Source: Cryptomeria japonica (Eukaryota > Streptophyta > Pinopsida > Cupressales > Cupressaceae). From it: DNA of 64,000 nucleotides. The notes under the pieces are model-generated. The model was not told the DNA's origin. It made no database searches and saw only the letters and a list, made by a program, of their open reading frames with translations. Below are positions 11,694-22,905 of this stretch, piece by piece (the stretch's first letter is position 1; the number at the start of each line of letters is the position of its first letter). Location: positions 144,280,897 through 144,344,896 of the forward strand of contig NC_081407.1 of NCBI RefSeq assembly GCF_030272615.1, written 5' to 3'. The position numbers were made by a program, and so were the translations under genes.

Positions 11694-13139
11694 TGTGATG
11701 TCCCCTTCTAGCTAGTGACATCATGCTAGCCAATGATTAGCCTATAATTGGACCCTCGTAGGCTAATGTGGATGGTTAGAGGGTTTTCTGAGGATTGATT
11801 CTTCTCCAACATTCAGGGAATTGGCCTTTGTTCGATATCATTTGGACTCCATTTGCCATACTTACTATGTATAGTAAGTCAGGGGTAATAGAGATGGACC
11901 CTTTCTATTTTTAGAAAGTGTGTTTGGTCACATGGGGAATTATGAGGAGAGATTCCTATTTCAGACGGCATAGCAATCTGACAAGTATTTCAAGAGATAT
12001 TAAAGTTTAAGTGACTTAAGTGATTTATTTAAATATTTTAATGTTATTATAAAGTTATAAAGTAACTTATAATAATAAAGTCACTTTAATATTATAAGGT
12101 GCAAATATAAGAAAATCTTTTATCCCACATTGGGAAGAAAAGTAAGTGAGCTCCTACAAGGAAAGAATAAATTAACATGAGAGGTTCTTTCTTATCATCG
12201 GATTATTGTCAATTGCATTTGATATGAAATTGGGAGAAGAAGCCAAGGGTTTCTGATTTCAGTTAGCCATTGGAGAACGTCAATTCTTCAGTGTTGCAAC
12301 CATTTGAGGTGGTGAAATATCCACTAAATTTGGCATTTCAGGAGAGCTTCACTCTGGAGTTCTATTTGTGCTTAAAGTAAAGGAATAACAGAAAGGGTTT
12401 GAAGAATATTGAGGACTATCGAGTGCAGACCTGAAGATTCATTGGCAGCCATTAGTAATCATTCTTTTTAAAGTTTGTTCTTGCTGCTACAGTATGCATG
12501 AACAGTACCCGTGAACAGTGCGCATGAACAGTGCATGTGAACAGTGCTGCGCTACAGTATTTGTGCTTGATTCCGATTGCAACTTTCATCTCCATCATTG
12601 AGCATCACTATTATCAGGTTCCTCTTGCAACTATTAGTAGTTAGTATTGAAATCTTAGGCATATAATTTTGCTGTTGCAAGTGATAACTTAGAATCAGAT
12701 TTGGCATTGCTGTAGTCTTTTTGTAAGCCAATTAGTCTTGGCAAATCCATAGCAGCATTGTACTTAGGAATGAATTCAATAAAGAAGATATATGTTGCAT
12801 ACCATTTGTTTGACGAAATGTCCTTTTAATAGCATATATGATCAGCATAATAGTTGCATGCCAGTTGTTTGTTGAAATGTCAGTTGGCTGTAGGTATGCA
12901 TTCCATATCTAGTTTTCATGTATATGCATTGAAAATACCAAAAAGAACTGCACTCGCATACTAGTTCATTGTAAGAGGTATTGTCAACATCATTTGTGAA
13001 CTTCCTAAATTTCTTGGCAACTTTCAAAGTGTATCAAACAATCTGAAATACAAAAATCAGAATAGAGAAAGACAGCATACAAAGTGTTTGACAATATTCC
13101 TTGAGCCAAAATCAGTCAGTTTGGGCAAGGGATACTATA
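11694..13139 (+). repeat. Element B 5' LTR
   Basis: It starts TGTGATGTCCCC and ends TACTATA, where the 3' copy has TACTACA, so the terminal CA has decayed to TA. It contains a cluster of short units like 'tgaacagt' (12488-12560), longer by about a dozen bases than in the 3' LTR. By eye, differences from the 3' LTR are few and mostly transitions. No gene lies inside it. Confidence 0.92.
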
Positions 13140-13140
13140 G

Positions 13141-13152
13141 TGGTATCAGAGC
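13141..13152 (+). promoter_or_regulatory. Element B primer binding site (tRNA-Met type)
   Basis: TGGTATCAGAGC lies one base after the 5' LTR end, complementary to initiator tRNA-Met as in most plant chromoviruses. Confidence 0.92.
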
Positions 13153-13187
13153 TAATTTCCTGTCATCTTGAGGGTTAGGAAATTTAC

Positions 13188-14681
13188 ATGCAGCAGAAAG
13201 AAGTTGGTTCTCACAGGTATTACACACGCAAAAGGGCACTATTGGAAGGAGAACGGGTAGACAGGCTACCAGACGCCATGGGTGAGAGGCAATCAAATAG
13301 CCCACCCAGAGGCCATAGGAATAATGATGATCAAGAGACTAGAGAATTTTTCAGAGTTATGACTACTGGGCAGCAGCAAATGGCTCAGACGTTACAGGCA
13401 CTCACAGCCATGATGGAGCACATGGCTCCACCAGCGAGGCAGAATAGAGAACAAGAGGATAATCAGAGTGAGAACGGTCCCCCACAGGCTCGGAGGACAC
13501 GATCCAGGACGGCAGACAGACCTACACGCCCTACTTTTGTCAAAGATGAATCGATAGAGGAACAGGTAGAAGAGGCGGGTGAAGAGATGTTTGCAGATAA
13601 CCTTATGGCAGCAAATGATGAATGGGAACTCTTGACGCCACAGGTTCGAGAGCGGATTCCTTTTGACAGGTTTGTCAATCAGAGGAGAGAGCATTACCCC
13701 TCCATGAGACAGGACAGGATACCCCACCAGTATAGTGAGTTGAAGCATGCTGCAGGCAAGCTTACACTACCCACTTTTGACGGCAGCAGGAGATCGACAG
13801 CACAAGCTTGGATTCACAAGCTGGACACTTTCTTAGCCTTGAGACCTATGACAGAAATGGAGGCAATTAAATATGCCACATTACATCTGGAGTGGGTAGC
13901 ACATGATTGGTGGTACCATGGATTGATCACGCTTCAGCACAATCAGGTGACTTCATACCAGGAGTTTGTTGACAGGTTGGTAGAGAGGTTTGACAGAAAG
14001 GACCCTGAGCTTTACTTCAAAGAGCTAGCTCAGCTGAAACAAACAGGAAGTTTGGACCAATTTATTAATGAATTTCAGTGCTTGGCAGTGTTGGTACCAG
14101 ATATCTCTGAAAAGAGACTGATAGTTCTATTTTGTGAGGGATTAACCGAACCACTGAGGGGTTGGGTTAAAGCGTTCAATTCTCTCACACTGCAGGAGGC
14201 TATGGGTAAGGCCAGAGACATGGAACCTGCAGCATCCGCAAACAAGTTTCATGCAAAAGGGGCATCTTCCAGCAAAGACAACAAACTGTTCTTCAAAAGA
14301 CCTGAACAGGCAGGGTCCAAAACTGACAATAAGGATAAGTCTTTTGCACCCCTTGATAGAGACACTCTTAATGATTTGCAGAAGAGGAAATTATGTTTCT
14401 ATTGCAAAGGACCGTACGACAGGGATCATGATTGTCCTTTGCGTCCTAAAGGGAAAGCAAACAAGGTTATGTGGGCCTATTACGAGGACTCAGATTCTGA
14501 AAATTCAGACCAGCAAGCAGATAAAGAAGAATCTAATGAAGAACAAGGAGGCACAGAAGATGAGCACTTGAACAAAATGACCAACGGTGAGGATAAGTCT
14601 AAAGGAAGACTTAAGGAGGCGCGTCTCACTAGTGTACAGCAGGAGGGCTCATTTAGAATGAGAGGAGTGTTGGCTGGATAG
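13188..14681 (+). pseudogene. Element B gag
   Basis: A 497-codon frame starts at ATG 13188, 35 bases after the primer site. A charged, glutamine-rich N-terminal part is followed by the retrotransposon gag domain (roughly residues 195-345, with AQAWIHKLDTFLALRP, HDWWYHGL and FINEFQCLAVLVPD). A CCHC-like knuckle comes next (CFYCKGPYDRDHDC, about residues 404-417), then an acidic tail. The protein would form the particle core and bind RNA. The TAG at 14679-14681 breaks a frame that otherwise continues directly into protease; CAG to TAG is the simplest cause. It may normally be one gag-pol polyprotein. Confidence 0.9.
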
Positions 14682-15032
14682 TGGGTTATCACTTTGCTTG
14701 ATACAAGTGCCACACATAATTTCATTGATGCCAGATTAGTTGAGAGGCGTGGGATACAGACTGAGCAGTTTGAGGGCTTAAGAGTGAGGGTGGCCGATGG
14801 CTATGTCCTCAAGTGTGATAGGAAGATCACAGACTTACCCTTGAAGATAAATAATTTTGACTTCAAGGCTGATTCCTATGTGGTGAATATGGGCGACACA
14901 GATTTGGTACTTGGGATGACTTGGCTACATGACATAGGAGTATTCACTCTTGATCTGAAACAGATGGAGATGAAGTTTCAGGCGGATGGAAAAACACACA
15001 TACTGAAGGCCATCTGAGACACTGAATTCAGG
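14682..15032 (+). pseudogene. Element B aspartic protease
   Basis: It is in frame with gag. The active-site loop reads LLDTSATHNFID at about 14694-14730, where the family has D-[ST]-G-A, so the essential Gly is Ser (AGT, one G-to-A change). A VLGMTWL-type motif follows at about 14910. A TGA at 15015-15017 (CGA to TGA likely) ends the open stretch before RT. It would release the mature proteins; as it stands it should be inactive. Confidence 0.88.
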
Positions 15033-16500
15033 ATGATGTCTTGCAGGCGTATGCAAAGCTTACTTAAGCATGATCGGGCTGAATGGGCAGTACGTTGCAC
15101 TTTCATGCCAGCACAGGGGCAGCACAAATCAGAATATCATCCGGACATAGAGGAGCTGAGGATTAAGCATTATAAGGTCTTCAGTGAGATTCCCCCAAGT
15201 AGACCTCCTGACAGAGGTATTGAGCATGTCATTGAGTTGGAAGAGGGAGCAAAGCCCATCAAGATCACACCATACAGGCATCCGAAGAGACTGAAGGATG
15301 AGATAGAAAAGACCATCAAGGAATTACTCGCCATGGGTCACATCAAACCAAGTAAATCTCCTTTTGCTTCTTCAGTGGTGTTAGTGAAGAAGAAAGATGG
15401 TACACTCCGGATGTGTATTGATTATAGGGTCCTGAATAAAAAGACAATTAAAAACAGGTACCCCATCCCACGGATTGATGAGTTGTTAGATGAGCTGCAT
15501 GGAGCATGTTTCTTCTCCAAGATAGATTTAAGATCAGGCTATCATCAAATCCGAGTTCGAGAGCAGGATATAGAAAAGACAGCATTCAGGTGTCACTGTG
15601 GACATTTTGAGTTCGTAGTTATGCCATTTGGGCTAACTAATGCTCCGGCTACTTTCCAGTCCACGATGAATAGGGTTTTTCAGCATCAGTTGAGAAAATT
15701 TGTATTAGTCTTCTTTGATGACATCCTGGTTTACAGTAAATCATGGGATGAGCACTTGCAGCATTTGGATACAGTGTTGAGCATATTGAGCAGAGAGTCC
15801 TTGTATGCCAAGGAATCAAAATGTGATATGGGCCTATCAGAGTTGTTATATCTAGGTCACATTATCAGTGCACAGGGCGTACGCATGGATCCTGAGAAGA
15901 TTCGTGCTATTGTTAAGTGGCCTAGCCCAGTCAAACTTACACAGTTGAGAGGATTTTTGGGGTTGTGTGGATTCTACAGGAGGTTTGTCAGTGGTTACTC
16001 CAGGCATGCAGCACCCTTGACCGATTTGATGAAGAAGGGGGCTTTCCTATGGACTCCTGAGGCATAGGAGTGTTTTGATAAGTTCAAGGAGCTGATGACT
16101 TCATGTCCAGTTCTAGCATTACCAAACTTCAGCAAGCCTTTTGAGCTACATTGTGATGCATCTGGTGAGGGTGTGGGAGTAGTGCTTATGCAGGACAAGC
16201 ACCCGATTGTAGATGAGAGTAGGAAGCTCAAGGGACCTGAGCGGAGCTTCAGCATTTATGACAAGGAAATGTTGGCCATAATGCATGCTTTTGCCAAATT
16301 CAGGCAGTACTTGGTGGGCAGCAAATTCTGCATAAAAACGGACCACAACAGTCTGAAACATTTCTTGGGGCAGCGAGAGCTTAATGACAGGCAACAGAAA
16401 TGGGTGAGTAAATTGCAGGCATATGATTTTGATATCACCTATTTCAAGGGGACACAGAATGTAGTAGCAGACGCCTTGTCACGCAGACCCCATTTGAGCT
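15033..16500 (+). pseudogene. Element B reverse transcriptase and RNase H
   Basis: The RT fingers and palm are intact: [38 protein letters not shown], and catalytic FFDDILVYS (Asp pair at 15717-15722). The thumb follows with [12 protein letters not shown] at 16065-16067 splits RT from RNase H in the same frame. RNase H then shows LHCDASGEGVGVVL, YDKEMLAIMHA and IKTDHNSLKHF, with the first catalytic Asp near 16155. These domains copy the element RNA into DNA and degrade the template. Only nonsense damage was seen here. Confidence 0.92.
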
Positions 16501-17493
16501 TGATGACAGATATATCAGAGGATTGGAGGCATTTGATCCTTGCAGAGTATGCCAAGGATACGTGGGCATTAGGATTCATAGATGGATCGGTTCAGGATAG
16601 TGATTTCACCCTTGTGAATGAGCTCATCATTTACAAAGGGCGTATCTATTTGGTGCCAGGCTCAGAGGTGAGGAGGATGGTGTTGAGAGTTTATCATGAC
16701 TCACCCATGGCAGGACATCCAGGTTTTTATAAAACCTACTGGCAGATTCGTGAGCGCTTTTCTTGGAAAGGGCTCAAAGTTGAGGTGTTGCAGTATGTTA
16801 GAGAGTGTCCTACTTGTCAGCAGAATAAACAGGAACACTTTTACCCAGCCGGATTATTACAGCCACTTCCGATTCCTGATAGGAAGTGGGAGTGTTTGTC
16901 GATGGATTTCATCACAGGACTGCCGAGAGCTCAAGGTAGAGACTGTATATATGTTGTTGTGGACCGGCTTACAAAGTTTGCCCACTTCTTTCCGATCACG
17001 ACTACATACACTGCTACGCAGGTGGCAGAGTTATTCTTCCGTGAGGTGTTCAGATCACATGGCCTACCTCGGAGCATAGTCAGTGACAGGGACAGCAAGT
17101 TTATGAGTCACTTCTGGTAGGAGCTGTTCAGGTTATGCGGGACAGAGCTCACTCTGAGTACTAGCTACAACCCTCAGACAGATGGACAGACTGAGATAGT
17201 CAACAAATGGGTGGAGGGATACCTCAGGAACTACATAGCAGGGCAGCAGAAGGCTTGGGTTAAGTGGATTTATCTATGCGAGTATTGCTACAATTCCACT
17301 TATCACATGTCTATACAGATGTCACCTTTCATGGCATTATATGGGTATGAGGCGCCCAACTTCATGGACCTTTTGCTGAGTGACAGTAGAGTGCCTAGTG
17401 CTGGGGATTTGTTGCAGGTGAGCCAAGACATTGTGAAGGCTCTTAAGGAGAATATTGCTAAGGCACAAAATCAGCAGAAACAGTATGCGGATC
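16501..17493 (+). pseudogene. Element B integrase, zinc and catalytic core
   Basis: It is continuous in frame from RNase H. The HHCC zinc region is present (VYHDSPMAGHPGF ... ECPTCQQNK, about 16690-16830). The core has Asp in SMDFITGLPR (about 16905) and Asp in IVSDRDSKF (about 17080). The catalytic Glu is in TDGQTEIVNKWVEGYL (about 17180-17225). TAG at 17118-17120 interrupts FW*ELF, where Gln is usual. The frame stops at 17493, where element C is inserted, and resumes in register at 22440. Confidence 0.92.
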
Positions 17494-17945
17494 TGTTGTG
17501 ACCATTTCACACATCGCCCCATTAAAATGGGGACCCCCTCTTTTTGCTCGGTTTTGCCTGTTTCTCTCTCTACTTTTAGGGTTTTGAGTAGGTGAGTCAG
17601 TCGTCTGGACCTGGGTTAAGCCTTAGGGTTTCCATTTTGATGTTTTTAAGCCAGAGTCCAGTCCAATTTTGAGAGATTGTTGAGCTTCCTCCCGTAGGAT
17701 GCAATTTTGAAGTAAGGTGAATTTGTCAGGGGGTCAAAAGAGTTTGTCTAGGTTCAGTCAGTTTTTTGGATGCAAGTCCAAATTTTGCCCAAGTGTTGAT
17801 GATGGAATTGTGAATTTTGTCCGAGTGATTTTGACCAAATTTTGGAAATTTTGATAATTGATCCCAGGCATTGGAAATGGCCTAATTTTGCCTTGTGAAG
17901 TGACTGAAGTCTTAAAATCTTGGTATTTTGGCCTATGGAAGCAAG

Positions 17946-20040
17946 TTCACTCCTGTCCCTCAGCCAGGAACCAGGGCGAAAGTGATATTTTATACATCTT
18001 GGTTATTAATTTATTTCATTTGTCTTGTGCAGGGTCGCCAGGGGATGCAGTTGAACACGAATTGGAGGTTTTGAAAGATTTTTGAGACTCAAAATGGCAA
18101 ATTTTTAAAGTTTGAGGCCAAATCGCTCCTGTCCTTCAGTCAAGGACCAGGGCGAAATGACTCACTTAGACCATTTTGACCTCATTTTGATCAAATTGAA
18201 GCGTCAAGGACGTAATGGAAGGTGAAATCAACATGATAGAGCGCCAGGATTGAGTCGTTTGCAATAAGAAGTTGAACTTTTGCCCTCAAGGACAAAAATC
18301 GCTCCTGTCCCTCACTGAAGGACCGAAGCTTGTTTCTCAAAATTTCACTGTCCTTGCAGGACCAAGACGATTTTTGGATTGGAAGAGATAAAGGAGGACG
18401 TCTTTTGTCCATTGAATATAATTTGAAGAAATTTGCAAATAAGGAAACATGCTATGAAGACAAATCGCTCCTGTCCCTCACTGAAGGACCGGAGCTTGAA
18501 ATCCAAAATTGCCTTGTCCTTGAAAGATTTGAATGATTTCGCGATTTGAGAAGAACAAAGGAAGTACATCTTATCAGTTGAATATAACTTGAAAGTACCA
18601 TAATGAGGAAAATTGGCCCTAGAAGCAAAATCGCTCCTGTCCCTCTGCCAGGAACCAGGGCGAATTTTAGTGATAGCTCCCGTCCCTCTCCCAGGGACTA
18701 GAGCGATTTTCCTTATAAAACAAGTTTTGGGCAAAGATCAAGTGAGTGTTAAGTTTGAGGCAAGCAAAGGAGGCGTAACGAACCCATTGAAGATAATTTG
18801 AAGATTGTAAAACGCCAAGTGAAGCCCATATTGTCCTAGGCGCTCCTGTCCCTCTCCAAGGGACCAGAGCGATTTCTTCCTTAGACAAATTTCTTGCCAA
18901 GTTGAAACGAATGCCATGTCAAAGGTGAACGAAGGGGAGCATAGCGGATCCGTTGAAGATAGTTTTAAACGTTGGCAAAGCACGAATGAGCTTACAAGTG
19001 AAAGTTCGCTCCTGTCCTTCAATCAAGGACCAGGGCGAAATCAAGGCTATTTAATATTCTCCTCCAAGTTTAAACCACTCCAAGCCAAGGTACAAGGTGG
19101 CAATAATGTTTGGAACGCCTCGAAGAAGAACAAAGTTGCAAGGACCATGGAAATTGATGAAATTACCCAAGTTCGCTCCTGTCCCTCACTAAGGGACCAG
19201 AGCGAAATAATCAAATGTGCTTAAATGTTGAATGTCACTCCCATTTCATACGTTCAAGAAGGAATAAAGGACATCATTTTACGCCTTGAAGACAATTTGA
19301 TATCAATATGATGGAGGATTTGCACCATAGACTAAAGTTCGCTCCTGTCCTTCAGTCAAGGACCAGGGCGATATTCACTAGACTGGTCATTTCTTTCAAA
19401 AAACCATGTCAAGGCGAGGTCGCACAAGGTCGAAAATGTTTTTGAGAAGATGATAAGCAAGGAACCAAACATCAAAAAGGTGACCAACTTGAGCAAAGAG
19501 GCAAGTTCACTCCTGTCCTTCAGTCAAGGACCAGGGCGATATTCATAAAATCAATCATTTTCTTCCAAAGATCACATCAAAGCAAAGTTACACAAGGTTG
19601 AAAATGTCATTTGAAAGGTGATGAACAAGGAGTTAAGGTTAAAAGATGACAAATTTGAGCTAGAATGTCAAGTTCGCTCCTGTCCCTCACCAAGGGACCA
19701 AGGCGATATTCACTCAAATATCAAATTTGCTTTGTAAAGGACGAGTAAGTATGCGTGGAATGAAAGAATAAAGTTGTTACTTGCCTTGTGATATAAATTA
19801 GTGATTAAGGAGGCAAAGACCAAGGAGTAAATGCAAGATCGCTTCTGTCCCTCAGTTAGGGACCAGGGCGATAATGATCTTAAGAGGCATTCATCTACAA
19901 AATTGAATAGATCAAGCTCGAGATTCCCAATGTAGATGCCAGTTTCAACATGGAGGAAGTGATTTTGAACGTAAAAGGCGAGAAATTCAAGAGCAAAATG
20001 CTAGATCGCTCCTGTCCCTCTCCCAGGGACCAGAGCGATG
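17946..20040 (+). repeat. Array of about 13 diverged units of about 166 bp with a conserved 35-bp hairpin
   Basis: The core TCGCTCCTGTCCCT-(6)-AGGACCAGGGCGA, an imperfect inverted repeat, starts near 17946, 18123, 18299, 18465, 18631, 18839, 19005, 19172, 19338, 19506, 19673, 19839 and 20005. An extra decayed copy lies near 18675. From 18839 on the steps are 166-168 bp. Earlier steps are 166-177, and the 208-bp step holds the extra copy. Sequence between cores is much more diverged but keeps phrases like 'ttgaagataatttgaag'. No coding frame is conserved across it. Confidence 0.9.
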
Positions 20041-20356
20041 TGGTTTGTACCCCTTACATCTCCCATGTTTTGGCGCTAACATCATTTTCAAATTATTTCA
20101 AATGCTAAATTTCGATAAAATGGGCATTTAATAAGTGCGCACAAGACATTTAATTAATTAATTTTGTCTTTTAAATCGAAACTATTAAATACGAAGGCAT
20201 TAAATTAATTAATTATTATTTTAAATAAATAAATTGGGGCGCTTGGGTTTTATTTTCCATATTTTAAAAAGGTTGGCCTTGATTTTTATTTAAAATTTGT
20301 TTTTATTTTGCCTTATTTCCAAAAGTCGGCCTAGAGGTAATTAAGGAGGTAAGCGC

Positions 20357-20366
20357 TTATATAAAG
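20357..20366 (+). promoter_or_regulatory. TATA box in element C
   Basis: TTATATAAAG followed by GGGGG lies downstream of the hairpin array and about 500 bases upstream of the ATG at 20882. It fits a U3 promoter position if C is an LTR. Confidence 0.55.
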
Positions 20367-20881
20367 GGGGTGTGATATGGCATTTTAAAACATCATTCAA
20401 TCATCCTTTGCATGCGATTTGGAGAAGACAATTACAAGGTGCGAATTTCATCAAGGAGAGGTGCGAAATTTCCATTCAAAGGGGAGTGCGAACTTGGTTT
20501 GTGTTCAAGTGGAGCGAATTTGCCATCAAGACGTTGAAGACCCCACAAGTCGGCGAAGTTAACAAGGAAGGCGCCTTTGCTAGAGGAGGATCGCATTGAT
20601 ACTTCAAATTTCGATTTTTTTTGCCTAGGCGATTTCCTTATTTTGCATTTTTGGAGTTAGCTCTCAAGTGAGGTATGGCGAAGTCTTCCCTTGTCTTGAA
20701 TTTTGAATATTGATCTAAATTTTGAATTTTGAAATTTTGAATTTCCAGTAGCTCAATCGTATTTAGGAAATGATAACTCAAGGACTTATCATGAAGTTTC
20801 CTAAATTCAATCTTTAATCTAATTTATGTTTATACATTGCAAAATCTATTTCTTATTATGAAATGTTGTGTAGGTGTTACA

Positions 20882-21368
20882 ATGGCGACCCCAAAGGCGG
20901 GAGCATCCACCAGTCGTCCAGCTCCAGATCAAGGAAGTTCTCTTCGAAGACATCAGTACTAGATGCAATCATGTTGAGGAGGTTATCCACCCGATCCAGG
21001 ACAGAGTGTTTGAGGTACTACGTACTATTCTTGGCAGGAGGATCGAAGTTGAGACAGATGTGGATTTGCAGGAATTGGAAGATAGAGTCAAGGTCATCTT
21101 TTGCAAAGATGAGAATGTTATTACAAATGAGCAACGGGATCAGATGTTTGCCACCATGCTCCTGATTGAGAAGATCAAAGAACTTGAACCTGGATGGGAC
21201 ACTGCTCTTCTCAAGGCTTTCGATCAAGTCATCCACTTGGAGGAACAAATGAAGAATCTTCTCGAGATTCCAATTGCTGAGATCGAAGGAATCGTGTCTA
21301 GATTCATTGCAAATGCTAAAAAGGAGCATTGGAAAGGGAATAAGATTCTAGATGAGAGGTTGTTATAG
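20882..21368 (+). pseudogene. Short unrecognised ORF in element C, one frameshift
   Basis: ATG 20882 opens MATPKAGASTSRPAPDQGSS and stops after about 26 codons. A frame one step away is open through 21368 and encodes a helical, acidic segment including EEVIHPIQDRVFEVL, IEKIKELEPGWDTALLKAF and IEGIVSRFIANAKKEHW. One indel near 20935 would join them into about 160 codons. I do not recognise a domain. The text TGGCGACCCC at the ATG also resembles a tRNA-Arg-type primer binding site preceded by GTTACA. That would make 17494-20881 an LTR by itself, but no second copy exists to support this. Confidence 0.4.
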
Positions 21369-21478
21369 ATGATGTGGCACCTTAATTATCATTGGTCTAT
21401 GTCTCCTAGATTTTCGTGCCAAATTTAATATTTGGCTATGCATTTAATATTGTTCAGTAAAAAGGGGGCTATTTGTAA

Positions 21479-21498
21479 TAAACCCTAATTAGGGTTTA
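21479..21498 (+). promoter_or_regulatory. Perfect 20-bp palindrome of two inverted telo-box motifs
   Basis: The sequence TAAACCCTAATTAGGGTTTA is fully self-complementary and holds AAACCCTAA on both strands. Telo-boxes are known cis elements in plant promoters. It lies about 65 bases upstream of a TATA box, so it looks like part of a promoter. Confidence 0.7.
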
Positions 21499-21562
21499 GG
21501 TGTTATAATCTTGGCCATTGATCTTCTTTTTGATCTGGACCATTCATTGTAATTGAGGATGC

Positions 21563-21570
21563 TATATATA
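21563..21570 (+). promoter_or_regulatory. Second TATA box in element C
   Basis: TATATATA in the context GATGCTATATATACCCTC lies downstream of the telo-box palindrome. The palindrome-plus-TATA spacing is typical of a plant core promoter. Confidence 0.6.
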
Positions 21571-22439
21571 CCCTCATTTCTTTTCCTTTTGAAACTAACT
21601 AGAAACTAGAGATTAGATATCAGCATTAGTGATTAGGGATTAGCAATTTGATAGAAGCAAGTATTTTGTAGCAAGATTGAGCTTTGAAGAAGGAATTTCA
21701 AACAATTGTTGTTCATGATGGCTTTGAGATCAATAAAATATTGAAGTTATGGTGTTTTATTGCAATTCTTGTGGTTATCTTCATGGTTGTTCGTTTTCTT
21801 GAATCATTCTCAATCAAAATAGTGTTTTAATTTGAAGGACAAAGTGTTGGACTTGATCGCCGGTGAGGTTCACTTTCCAAACCACTAGCTTCTTGCTGAT
21901 TGTAGGAACGCCTTGCGTGGTCAACTGGATCAACTTGAATCACTTAAACTTTCAATCATTGTTGTATCTTGGACATGTGCCTTTGTGGTAGTGTTTATGA
22001 TCTTTGATGAATTGAAAAATCATTTGTTACCTTAGAAGATCGCATCAATTTCAATTGAGTTGTTACTTTATGGCAATATTGAAGTTGGTAGAATCTTGCC
22101 AAGTCTCGTCCACATTGAGTCATTCTTAGGATTAGATTAGACTTTATCTCTTGCAAGCCCTACTCTTTTGATCTTTTTTTTTGAGAGCTTGTTAGTATTA
22201 GGAAACCCTGTTCCTGCAGTTCGGATTTGGCGTAAGACCCCTTGATGAAACAGCAATCACAACGACCACTGGTGCTTATCCACAAGTAGAGACCCTACTT
22301 AAAAGAACATTGAAGTCACCCTAACTGATCCTTCTTGCGATATCTTCAGCAGTTAGAGATTTTATTCAAGAGAGGATAAGGTACCCTTGGGTATTTTATT
22401 CTGTGTATGATTGTGTACAAAATACACATCAACAGGATC

Positions 22440-22905
22440 AAAAGAGGACTGAGCGGACATTTGAGGTAGGAGATATGGTATACCTGATGCTACAACCTTA
22501 CCACCAGTCCACTCTAAAAAGGAGTGGTGCCGAGAAATTGAAGCCACGGTATTTTGGGCCTTTCAAGGTGATCAGAAGAGTAGGAGAGGTGGCCTATGAG
22601 TTGGACTTGCCAGCTGAGAGCAAAGTCCATAATGTCTTCCACGTGTCACGCCTCAAGAAGGCATTAGGACACCACATTGTTCCTTCTACAATCCTCCCAC
22701 CCTTAGATGATGAGGGTAAATTGGTTCTAGTGCCAGAGGCTATTTTGGAATTCAGGGAAAGGAATTTAAGGAGGTGCACTCTCCGGGAGTACTTGGTGAA
22801 ATGGAAGGATATGCCAGTTGAGGATGCTACTTGGGAGAGCGAGGAGATTTTATAGCATCCAGAGTTGAGATTGCTTGAGGACAAGCAATTTCATGAAGGG
22901 CGGAC
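22440..22905 (+). pseudogene. Element B integrase C-terminus and chromodomain
   Basis: It continues the integrase frame after C. First comes the GPF/Y-type region (FEVGDMVYL, RYFGPFKVIRRVGEVAYELDL, HNVFHVSRLKKALG; 22465-22665). Then follows a chromodomain with EYLVKWKDMPVEDATWE at about 22788-22840. Chromodomains steer chromovirus integration to modified histones. A TAG at 22853-22855 cuts off the last few residues. The polypurine tract (TGAAGGGCGGAC, about 22894-22905) ends this segment just before the 3' LTR. Confidence 0.9.

Larger units (their letters stand above)
17494..22434 (+). mobile_element. Element C: 4.9-kb TG...CA unit, probably a giant solo LTR
   Basis: It begins TGTTGTGACC and ends ACATCAACA, giving a TGTTG/CAACA terminal inverted repeat. 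A perfect GGATC duplication flanks it (17489-17493 and 22435-22439). Removing the unit with one GGATC restores B's integrase frame exactly. It has no gag or pol and no long terminal repeat pair that I could find, so one giant LTR left by recombination is the simplest reading. A non-autonomous element with degenerate ends is the alternative. It carries a 166-bp periodic hairpin array, two TATA boxes and one short open frame. Family not recognised. Confidence 0.85.

Noticed and set aside
18345-19022. Several open frames in the 166-bp array on both strands
   Set aside because: The frames repeat the hairpin core in different registers and are not conserved from unit to unit.
20882-20900. Primer binding site marking an LTR end at 20881 in element C
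   Set aside because: The GGATC duplication and restored frame place the right end at 22434, and no second LTR copy follows; kept only as an alternative.
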